Assembly (NCBI GenBank): GCA_003661465.1 | Contig: QMWE01000002.1 | Span: 1 to 31,922 of the forward strand | From: Hadesarchaea archaeon | GTDB taxonomy: Archaea; Hadarchaeota; Hadarchaeia; Hadarchaeales; Hadarchaeaceae | Reading direction: 5' to 3' | DNA: 31,922 bases | Shown here: positions 22,677 through 28,479 of the stretch, piece by piece | Layout of the letters: the number at the start of each line of letters is the position of its first letter | How positions within the stretch are numbered: position 1 is the stretch's first letter | Program-made: the position numbers and the translations under genes | Notes under the pieces: model-generated | What the model was told of the DNA's origin: nothing | The model's input: the letters and a program-made list of their open reading frames with translations, nothing else | The model's database searches: none

Positions 22677-23381
22677 ATGGTGCTGGTGGCCAAGATATTC
22701 GAATTTAAAGAACCCATAGAACTGTCCATCGCGGCCAAGAAGCTCAAAGATTTTTCGGAGGAAGAACCATACGAATCCGGAGATAAACGCACAAAGCTCA
22801 CTACGGAGATACTCGACCTAAAAATGGATGGAGAGGTGCTCAGAGGGATTTTCAGCAGGGATTTCGTGCTCAGCCGATATTACAAGAGGGGCCTCGTGGA
22901 GACCGTGGTCACGGAGGAAGTGCCCTTCCTCATCAAACGGTCTGGTGGGAGAACTTTCTTGGTGGTACTAGCGCCCTCAAAAGCTAGAGGAGTGAAGAAA
23001 CTGCTGACCAACTACGTGGCAAACAAACTCAGCGAGATCCTGTTCATAAAAACCGGTGCGATCGTCGAGGTCAAGATCACGCACGAGACGCTCAAGGAAC
23101 TGCATGAGTCCAATCCACGGGCGACCAAGCTCATATGGTTCGATGAAGTTGACCTCCCAGATATAGGAAAACTCGCACTCGCGGGCTCTGGGCTCGCAGA
23201 TACCAAGCTCTATCACGAGTATCTAAAACACGGAAAGATATGGTACTGTGTGTTCGAGGTGCAGAAACGTGGGTTCACGGTAGGAATAACTAGGAATTGT
23301 GTGGTAACATTGTTCACGCAAATCGACCCCGAGGAGTTCATCAATTACATTATGAATGACGTGCTGCCGCTAATTTCTTAA
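22677..23381 (+). CDS. Unrecognised 234-residue protein
   Basis: I do not recognise this family; it looks like a conserved archaeal protein. It is soluble, mixed alpha/beta, with no signal peptide, cysteine cluster or nucleotide motif. Notable stretches are KMDGEVLRGIFSRDFVLSRY near the middle of the first half, FLIKRSGGRTFLVVLAPSKA, a basic helical stretch ARGVKKLLTNYVANKLSEIL, and a C-terminal FVTVGI-like strand (KRGFTVGITRNCVVTLF). Start ATG 22677 follows GGGGGT at seven bases. A perfect palindrome encloses its likely TATA box, so it may be tightly regulated. It lies between the TnpB element and a convergent tRNA gene. Confidence 0.85.
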   Translation: MVLVAKIFEFKEPIELSIAAKKLKDFSEEEPYESGDKRTKLTTEILDLKMDGEVLRGIFSRDFVLSRYYKRGLVETVVTEEVPFLIKRSGGRTFLVVLAPSKARGVKKLLTNYVANKLSEILFIKTGAIVEVKITHETLKELHESNPRATKLIWFDEVDLPDIGKLALAGSGLADTKLYHEYLKHGKIWYCVFEVQKRGFTVGITRNCVVTLFTQIDPEEFINYIMNDVLPLIS

Positions 23382-23391
23382 GAGGGTTTTG

Positions 23392-23483
23392 TGGTGCGGC
23401 CGGCGGGATTCGAACCCGCGCAGCAAGCTTTTCCCGAAACCTCATGGGAAGCTTGAGTCCTAACCAGGCTGGACCACGGCCGC
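23392..23483 (-). tRNA. tRNA-Gly (CCC) with a 15-nt intron
   Basis: Acceptor GCGGCCG (23483-23477) pairs with CGGCCGC (23402-23396); the discriminator is A 23395 and CCA is encoded (23394-23392). D-stem GTCC/GGAC, anticodon stem CAAGC (23455-23451) / GCTTG (23428-23424), T-arm GCGGG-TTCGAAT-CCCGC. The anticodon loop would be 22 bases; removing 15 bases (23444-23430) after A37 leaves the normal loop TTCCCAA with anticodon CCC. In the precursor UCCC (positions 33-36) pairs perfectly with GGGA of the intron, leaving an AAA bulge at the 3' splice site and a shorter AU bulge at the 5' site, a relaxed bulge-helix-bulge. The mature tRNA is 74 bases without CCA. Confidence 0.9.
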
Positions 23484-23497
23484 ACAACCATAGCTTG

Positions 23498-23511
23498 GTA
23501 TGAAAATTTTA
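23498..23511 (-). promoter_or_regulatory. Promoter of tRNA-Gly
   Basis: On the minus strand the AT-rich TTTTTAAAATTTTC lies 15-28 bases before the tRNA 5' end (23483), the usual place of box A. The rest of the 23512-23601 spacer shows nothing I can name. Confidence 0.5.
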
Positions 23512-23601
23512 AAAATGTTGACACATCACGACTGAATTCAGTCCTCCGCCATCTCGAGCGATTCAACTTGAGACCGATCACATTGAGGATCAAAACAGCT
23601 G

Positions 23602-24501
23602 TTACACTAGCGCTCTCAGCAAATCGTGCTCGGTGATTATTCCGGCCAGTTCTTCTCCGGAGACGACGGGTATTCCACCACAACCCCTTTCCCTCATGAG
23701 GGTGGCGGCTTCCCCGATATCCACCTCGGGAGAAACATGGAGGACGTCTCTTGTCATTATTTCCTGGACGGTTACAGCCATCGCCTCGTCCACGCTTTGG
23801 GAGCTCATTCGTCTGAATACCTCACTGCTTCCAAAGTAGCGAAGGATGTCCATCGTGGTAATGATCCCGACAAGCTCACGCTTTAATGTAACAGGGAGCC
23901 TTCTGAACCCCCGAGAAATCATCCTACGGGCCGCCCCACGGATAGATAAAGACGGCTCAGCCGTGACGACATGTCTATTCATGTAGTAGCTCACCGGGAT
24001 TCCGGTGACAGGCGGGATGTAAGAAACGAGATCACGTTCCGATACCATTCCCAAGATCCTAGAGTTCCCATCCAAGATAGGTAGACCTCCAACCCCAGTT
24101 CTGAGAAGAAGTCCGACCGCATCTTCTATGGACATTTCCGACGTCCCGAACACCAGATTACTGGATATTATGAACCTCACGGACTCATTTACGGCTGAGA
24201 AAAAATTGCCTTTGAATTTTCTCTCGATTATCTTGTACTTATCACCTCCACCCAGAAAATCTATAACGTCACGCGAGCGAAGGATGCCAGACAATTTCCG
24301 TGTTCCAGGTTCTACCACGGGTAGCCTTCGCACCTTGTGTTTCACCATCAGCTCTGCAGCTTTTTTTATTGGGGTGGTGAGTTGAACTGTCGCAGTTGGT
24401 CTTTGTATGATGGACATTATACTGCCTTCCTCTCTGTGTAGTTTCGATCCGAATTCAAGCGGGCCCCGATCACGTGATTTGTAATGCGGGATACGTCTCA
24501 T
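23602..24501 (-). CDS. Four-CBS-domain protein
   Basis: CBS domains pair up and bind adenosyl nucleotides (AMP, ATP, SAM) to sense energy or metabolic state. The 299-residue product is made only of CBS repeats after a short polar N-terminus: about 25-85 (TTPIKKAAELMVKHKVRRLPV), 105-165 (EMSIEDAVGLLLRTGVGGLP), 172-225 (LSIRGAARRMISRGFRRLPV) and 240-299 (VDIGEAATLMRERGCGGIPV). No enzymatic, channel or DNA-binding domain is fused, so the partner is unknown. Its ATG directly follows the TGA of the upstream CBS gene, so it is the third gene of a coupled CBS operon. Confidence 0.92.
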   Translation of the reverse strand: MRRIPHYKSRDRGPLEFGSKLHREEGSIMSIIQRPTATVQLTTPIKKAAELMVKHKVRRLPVVEPGTRKLSGILRSRDVIDFLGGGDKYKIIERKFKGNFFSAVNESVRFIISSNLVFGTSEMSIEDAVGLLLRTGVGGLPILDGNSRILGMVSERDLVSYIPPVTGIPVSYYMNRHVVTAEPSLSIRGAARRMISRGFRRLPVTLKRELVGIITTMDILRYFGSSEVFRRMSSQSVDEAMAVTVQEIMTRDVLHVSPEVDIGEAATLMRERGCGGIPVVSGEELAGIITEHDLLRALV

Positions 24502-25323
24502 TCACTCACCACAGACGACTCTTATGACGTCAGAACGACTCACGATTCCGATCAACCCATTTCTGGATAGGACCGGAAGACGGTCAATATCTCGGTCCAG
24601 CATTGCCTCTATTGCCTCGCTCACGGACATGTCTGGAGTAGCTGTTATCGCAGGTGTCCGCATGAGAGATTTTACACGCGGGGGGGACCTAAACCTCCCT
24701 TTATCTGACTCTTCCTCGAGTCTCGTCACTCCTGAGCGGATGATATCTGAACGTGTGATCATTCCGGTAACGTCTCGGCGATGCTTCCTCTTGTTAAAAC
24801 GTACTACGGGCAGCCCAGAGCAAGTTGTATTTTCCATCGCATCCCAGACCACAGGGATTTCATCCTCAGGTGTACATGTGATAACATTGCGTGTCATGAT
24901 TTCTCTCCCAGGCAGAGTGAGTCTCACAGGCCCTCTCAGCTTTCTGAGGATATCGCCAAATCCGACCATCTCGATCAAGGTTCTGTCCACACGATTCTGG
25001 ACAACAGGTACATCTGAAGCTTCTACTCTGATCATTTCCCTTGATAAATCAAGCAGACTATCTACTGACGTGGCCATGAACTGAATTGGAAGCATTATTC
25101 CCCTAACCAGTAAATTTGATCTAGTAGATGTCAACCGCATTATTTCCCGCGACGTCAGGATGCCTTCCAGCCTTCCACCATCAACAACGGGTAAAGTTCT
25201 GAGTCCATTGGAGCGCATGAGGGCCCTTGCATGGGTGACCAAATCACGAGAACTGACGAACGGGAAGCACGGGCGCATGACCTCCTTGACGCTGGTCCGT
25301 GCAAGCACGTCCCGGCATCCCAT
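24502..25323 (-). CDS. Four-CBS-domain protein
   Basis: A 273-residue protein of about four CBS repeats: MRPCFPFVSSRDLVTHARAL (first), then MLPIQFMATSVDSLLDLSRE, MTRNVITCTPEDEIPVVWDA and MRTPAITATPDMSVSEAIEA. Each begins with the typical Met-x-x-x-hydrophobic strand and ends with an SRSDIIR-like helix (TSREIMR, TRSDIIR, SRSDVIR), which often carries the Asp that contacts ribose. Start ATG 25323 lies 8 bases after the stop of the upstream zinc-ribbon CBS gene; GTG 25371 would overlap it. A ligand of the adenosyl type is inferred; the regulated target is unknown. Confidence 0.9.
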   Translation of the reverse strand: MGCRDVLARTSVKEVMRPCFPFVSSRDLVTHARALMRSNGLRTLPVVDGGRLEGILTSREIMRLTSTRSNLLVRGIMLPIQFMATSVDSLLDLSREMIRVEASDVPVVQNRVDRTLIEMVGFGDILRKLRGPVRLTLPGREIMTRNVITCTPEDEIPVVWDAMENTTCSGLPVVRFNKRKHRRDVTGMITRSDIIRSGVTRLEEESDKGRFRSPPRVKSLMRTPAITATPDMSVSEAIEAMLDRDIDRLPVLSRNGLIGIVSRSDVIRVVCGE

Positions 25324-25331
25324 TTCACCAT

Positions 25332-25862
25332 CTACCCGCCCATTGTATCCCTGCAATTTTCGCAAACCCACATCCCGTTGACTTCATAAAGGTTGGTGGT
25401 TACCTCTCCACAGGCTTCGCAGACGCTCTCCTCTATTTCATCTTTTGCGAGCACCTCTGGCCGACTCAGAACTTCCATGAGTTCCGGAGAGATAGCAGTA
25501 ATGTCACTTGTGGTGATGACACCAACCAAATCACCACGTTCAACTACAGGTAAACGTCTGATCCTGCTTTTGGCCATTAGACGGGCTGCCTCTGTTATAT
25601 CGGCATCGGGCCTTATTGAAACGACAGGTTTTGACATTATTTTGCCGACACGTATCTTGCTTGGTTTCAAATCGGTGCTGACGACTTTCATAAGTAGATC
25701 TCTCTCGGTCAGGATGCCAATCGGTTTTTTACCCTTCACTATGATGATGCTCCCGACACCCCGATCGGCCATGAGCTTGGCTGCCCTAGCAACTGTGGTA
25801 TTCGGGCCCGCTGTGAGAACTTTCCTCGTCATGGCGTCCTTGACCGGCACGGTGCGCTTCAT
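25332..25862 (-). CDS. Two-CBS-domain protein with a C-terminal zinc ribbon
   Basis: A 176-residue protein: CBS 1 (about 5-62; VKDAMTRKVLTAGPNTTVAR, SIIIVKGKKPIGILTERDLL), CBS 2 (about 70-130; VGKIMSKPVVSIRPDADITE, RRLPVVERGDLVGVITTSDI) and a zinc ribbon with C148, C151, C167 and C170 (CEAC...CENC). CBS-zinc ribbon proteins of this type are common in archaea; the ribbon may touch nucleic acid or a protein partner. Start ATG 25862 follows GGTGG at five bases; GTG 25880 is an alternative. First gene of the three-gene CBS operon, with a shared promoter region with divergent rpiA. Confidence 0.92.
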   Translation of the reverse strand: MKRTVPVKDAMTRKVLTAGPNTTVARAAKLMADRGVGSIIIVKGKKPIGILTERDLLMKVVSTDLKPSKIRVGKIMSKPVVSIRPDADITEAARLMAKSRIRRLPVVERGDLVGVITTSDITAISPELMEVLSRPEVLAKDEIEESVCEACGEVTTNLYEVNGMWVCENCRDTMGG

Positions 25863-25877
25863 TGAACCACCATTCTC

Positions 25878-25904
25878 CACTACTATTGGTAGTGATATTT
25901 AACT
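25878..25904. promoter_or_regulatory. Shared promoter with an inverted repeat between the CBS operon and rpiA
   Basis: Box A-like GATATTTAAC (25894-25903) reads as GTTAAATATC on the minus strand and lies about 25-35 bases from the leaders of both genes. Next to it CACTAC (25878-25883) and GTAGTG (25889-25894) form a perfect 6-bp inverted repeat with a 5-base spacer, near the predicted start of the CBS transcript, a candidate operator. Confidence 0.45.
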
Positions 25905-25939
25905 CTTTTAGACGTAAAAGGTGAAGTGGGGGAAGCGGA

Positions 25940-26644
25940 CTGACCACGGAGATCTGGAAACACTCGGCTGCAGAAGCAGCTGTAAAGATGGTCCGAGACG
26001 AAATGGTCGTGGGGCTGGGTTCAGGAACCACGATGATGAAAGTCGTCCAAATCCTGGCTAGAATGAAATCCAGTGCCGTCTTCATCCCGAGCTCCTCCAC
26101 CATCCAACGCCTTGCAAGTGATTTAGGTCTTGAACTGAGTTCTCTCGATGTTCACGACAAGCTTGACCTGATGATCGACGGCGCTGATGAGGTGGATGCG
26201 AATTTTGACATGATAAAAGGAAGGGGGGGAGCACATACTCGGGAAAAAATAGTCGCTGGAGCAGCGAAACATGTGGTCATCGTGGTCGACCGGACTAAAC
26301 TCGTCCGAAGGCTGGGAGAACGTGCGCCCGTGCCAGTGGAGATACTGCCATTCGCCGTGGGGTATACCATCCGGAAATTGGGGGTTCTTGGAAAACCGAT
26401 CCTCAGGTTGGGGGCAAGTGGAGAACCATTCCTGACGGATAACGGCAATTATGTCGTGGATGTCAAATTCCGTTCGATCTCGGTTCCCTCGAGGCTTGAA
26501 AAACGTATCAACAACGTGCCTGGAGTCGTGGAAAACGGATTGTTCGTGGGAATGGCGGATGAAGTCGTGGTAGGACATGAGGATGGGTATACGATACTGA
26601 AATCAAAAATGGATTTTCTCAGGTTTATGCGTGGCAAAATTTAA
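25940..26644 (+). CDS. rpiA: Ribose-5-phosphate isomerase A
   Basis: Interconverts ribose 5-phosphate and ribulose 5-phosphate in pentose metabolism. Motifs are VVGLGSGTT (phosphate loop), DGADEVD with the catalytic Asp, KGRGGAHTREK with the catalytic Lys, and a C-terminal TDNGNYVVDVKF and NNVPGVVENGLF. The first canonical start in frame is ATG 25988, but it would delete the conserved first helix (TEIWKHSAAEAAVKMV). That helix is encoded upstream in an open frame with no ATG, GTG or TTG after the TGA at about 25922; CTG 25940, six bases after GGGGGA, gives 234 residues, the family length. A CTG start is therefore proposed. The tRNA-Met promoter lies at its stop codon. Confidence 0.93.
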   Translation: MTTEIWKHSAAEAAVKMVRDEMVVGLGSGTTMMKVVQILARMKSSAVFIPSSSTIQRLASDLGLELSSLDVHDKLDLMIDGADEVDANFDMIKGRGGAHTREKIVAGAAKHVVIVVDRTKLVRRLGERAPVPVEILPFAVGYTIRKLGVLGKPILRLGASGEPFLTDNGNYVVDVKFRSISVPSRLEKRINNVPGVVENGLFVGMADEVVVGHEDGYTILKSKMDFLRFMRGKI

Positions 26645-26646
26645 GG
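26636..26646 (+). promoter_or_regulatory. Promoter of tRNA-Met, overlapping the rpiA stop
   Basis: CAAAATTTAAG ends 25 bases before the tRNA 5' end at 26671 and includes the rpiA TAA stop. Confidence 0.45.
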
Positions 26647-26670
26647 GTCGGTCGCACGAATTTCTAATAG

Positions 26671-26791
26671 GCCGGGGTAGCTCAGTTGGTAAGAGCGCCA
26701 GACTCATAATCTCTCCGCGCGATTATGAGTACTGATCACAGGATGATGGGAAATCTGGAGGTCGCGGATTCGATCTCCGCCCCCGGCACCA
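26671..26791 (+). tRNA. Elongator tRNA-Met (CAT) with a 44-nt intron
   Basis: Acceptor GCCGGGG (26671-26677) pairs with CCCCGGC (26781-26787), discriminator A 26788, CCA encoded to 26791. D-arm GCTC...GAGC; anticodon stem CCAGA (26698-26702) / TCTGG (26754-26758). The intron is 26709-26752, between A37 and A38, leaving the loop CTCATAA with anticodon CAT. The splice structure is canonical: central helix CUCA (26703-26706) / UGGG (26747-26750), bulges UAA (26707-26709) and AAA (26751-26753), each cut after its second base. The intron also holds GATTATGAG (26721-26729), complementary over 9 bases to the anticodon loop region (26703-26711). Mature length is 74 without CCA. Confidence 0.95.
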
Positions 26792-26835
26792 TCAACATTT
26801 TTATACAAATGCGACGGAAAATGAGAGGTGCGTAC

Positions 26836-27522
26836 ATGATGAAAATTCCAATAGTGGTCGTAAACTTCAAGACATACCAAGAAGCCACCGGCGAAAGAGC
26901 GGTCAAACTCGCAGAGCTCATCGCCAATATAAGCAAACAGAGCGGAGTACAGGCAGCAGTGTCCCCGCAGACGGTAGACCTTGCCATCATCGCAGGTAAA
27001 GTAGATATCCCCGTTCTTGCACAACATGTCGATCCCATAAAACCTGGAAGAAACACTGGTTTCATCTCTCCAGAGTCTGCAAAGGCAGGAGGGGCTGCTG
27101 GAACATTGGTCAACCATTCCGAACACAAGCTTCCCCACGACCAAGTAAAAGCCATCATCACAAGAGCCAAGGAGGTGGGGCTGCACACAATAGCGTGCAC
27201 GGCAGACATTGAGGAAAGCAAGAAGATAGCCGAGTTCGCCCCAGACATGATAGCTGTGGAACCTCCCGAGCTCATAGGGTCCGGCGTATCCGTCTCTACA
27301 GCCAAACCGGAAATTGTGAGAGATTCCGTTAAGGTCGTCAAGGAAAAAAACCCAGAGATAAAAGTGCTCTGCGGTGCCGGGATAACTTCCGGAGATGATG
27401 TCACAAAAGCTTTGGAGCTCGGAGCCGAAGGGGTGCTGATAGCCTCGGGTGTGGTCAAAGCCAAGGATCAACGGGCAGCATTTCAAGATATCGTCAATGG
27501 AGTGCTAAAGTTTCAGAAATGA
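26836..27522 (+). CDS. tpiA: Triosephosphate isomerase
   Basis: Interconverts dihydroxyacetone phosphate and glyceraldehyde 3-phosphate in glycolysis and gluconeogenesis; its substrate is also the EgsA substrate. The 228-residue product has the shorter archaeal TIM length. Active-site residues are visible in VVNFKTY (Asn and Lys), VNHSEH (catalytic His), IAVEPPELIGSG (catalytic Glu) and the phosphate-binding CGAGITSGDDV and GVLIASGVV. Start ATG 26836 follows GAGGTG at five bases; ATG 26839 is next. TTTTTATAC (26798-26806) is a probable box A in the 45-base gap after tRNA-Met. Confidence 0.97.
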   Translation: MMKIPIVVVNFKTYQEATGERAVKLAELIANISKQSGVQAAVSPQTVDLAIIAGKVDIPVLAQHVDPIKPGRNTGFISPESAKAGGAAGTLVNHSEHKLPHDQVKAIITRAKEVGLHTIACTADIEESKKIAEFAPDMIAVEPPELIGSGVSVSTAKPEIVRDSVKVVKEKNPEIKVLCGAGITSGDDVTKALELGAEGVLIASGVVKAKDQRAAFQDIVNGVLKFQK

Positions 27523-27542
27523 AAGGTCTTTTTTCCTGAAAC
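27510..27542 (+). terminator. Probable terminator after tpiA
   Basis: Inverted repeat GTTTCAG (27510-27516) / CTGAAAC (27536-27542), with GGTCTTTTTTCC (T6) in the loop, spanning the tpiA stop. Sits 16 bases before tRNA-Thr. Confidence 0.4.
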
Positions 27543-27557
27543 GAGAATTTTGTCTGG

Positions 27558-27652
27558 GCCGCCGTAGCTCAGCTGGCAGTGTGCTTGAACACGCCAAAAG
27601 CGATCGCCTTGTAAGCGATAGGTCGTGGGTTCGATCCCCACCGGCGGCTCCA
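27558..27652 (+). tRNA. tRNA-Thr (TGT) with a 19-nt intron in the D-stem
   Basis: Acceptor GCCGCCG (27558-27564) / CGGCGGC (27642-27648), discriminator T 27649 (usual for archaeal Thr), CCA encoded 27650-27652. Anticodon stem ATCGC/GCGAT (27603-27607 / 27615-27619), loop CTTGTAA with anticodon TGT. T-arm GTGGG-TTCGATC-CCCAC. The D-stem GCTC (27567-27570) only closes with G 27579 plus AGC 27599-27601 if 27580-27598 is removed. The same cut is given by a perfect bulge-helix-bulge: helix TGGC (27574-27577) / GCCA (27593-27596), bulges AGT (27578-27580) and AAA (27597-27599) each cut after the second base, inner stem GTG/CAC. The intron lies between tRNA positions 22 and 23. A T7 run (27661-27667) may end transcription. 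Confidence 0.95.
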
Positions 27653-27657
27653 TCTAT

Positions 27658-28479
27658 TCATTTTTTTGAAAAGGCAGGCTCACACCTGACTCCTTTTTCT
27701 TTACATGTGCTTTCGATTCTCGTTTGAGTCTCATGCCATATTTCCGATAGCTTGCGGATGAGTTTTGCCTCCTGATCAGGCGGGCGGGGATCTATCTTTT
27801 CCATAGTATCATTTAGTCTTTCCATCACCCATTGTCTTAGATTAAGCTTGTCGTAGAGTACCAAGCTTTTTGTTCGTGCAGCTACTTCTATCACTTCCCT
27901 AATGCTTTGTTCGGAATCGTTGATTTCTGGAATGATAGGGCCTAAGAAGAGCCAGGTCTCCACGCCTTTAGCTGAAAACTCTTCGAGTACTTGGGCACGT
28001 TTATCTGGCGACGCAGCGTTCGGCTCTAACCATCTAGCCAGTTTTCTGTTCATCGTGGTTATTGTCACTCCTACATCAAATTTTCCTGGAACTATCAGAT
28101 CAATGTCACGCAGGACCAACTCAGACTTCGTCTGTATGGAAACTGGAAAATCCTGTCGTGCTAGGATGTCTATGCACTTTCTGGTGAGCTCCAGCCTTGC
28201 TTCTATCGGTTGGTATGGATCACATACAGTGCTGACCCCGACAACACCTTTTGGCTTTTTTTTCACCTCTTGAGCTAGCACTTCGGGGATATTTTTTTTC
28301 GCTTTAACACTCTGGCCCCATTCAAGCGCAAGTTTTCTGTCGTTGAGGACTCCTGGAACATAGCAGTACCTACATCCATGTTCACACCCGATGTAGGGAT
28401 TCAGTGAATAAGTCAATCCGGGGAGCTTGCTGGTCGAGAGGGCCGTCTTACACGTTACGAACGAGTATTTTACACTCAT
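27658..28479 (-). CDS. Radical SAM protein of the spore-photoproduct-lyase-like (SplB/Rv2578c-type) group
   Basis: A 273-residue radical SAM enzyme. The 4Fe-4S ligands are C32, C36 and C39 (GCEHGCRYCY), followed by the barrel with VGVSTVCDPYQPIEARLELTR-like strand, FPVSIQTKSELVLRDIDLI, and VGVTITTMNRKLARWLEP. This pattern (CDPYQ, TKS) is shared with spore photoproduct lyase-like proteins, whose archaeal members are uncharacterised; a DNA-repair role is suggested by its coupling (ATGA overlap) to the NreA gene upstream. Start ATG 28479. A basic C-terminus ends in CEPAFSKK. No signal or membrane segment. Confidence 0.85.
   Translation of the reverse strand: MSVKYSFVTCKTALSTSKLPGLTYSLNPYIGCEHGCRYCYVPGVLNDRKLALEWGQSVKAKKNIPEVLAQEVKKKPKGVVGVSTVCDPYQPIEARLELTRKCIDILARQDFPVSIQTKSELVLRDIDLIVPGKFDVGVTITTMNRKLARWLEPNAASPDKRAQVLEEFSAKGVETWLFLGPIIPEINDSEQSIREVIEVAARTKSLVLYDKLNLRQWVMERLNDTMEKIDPRPPDQEAKLIRKLSEIWHETQTRIESTCKEKGVRCEPAFSKK

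Noticed and set aside
23392..23483. tRNA-Gly read as a class II (Leu/Ser) tRNA with a long arm
   Set aside because: The extra bases lie in the anticodon loop between paired CAAGC/GCTTG, not in the variable region; the intron model gives a normal 74-base tRNA.
26704..27486. Long minus-strand frames opposite tpiA
   Set aside because: They read the complement of a clear triosephosphate isomerase; the sequences are cysteine- and aromatic-rich shadows without motifs.
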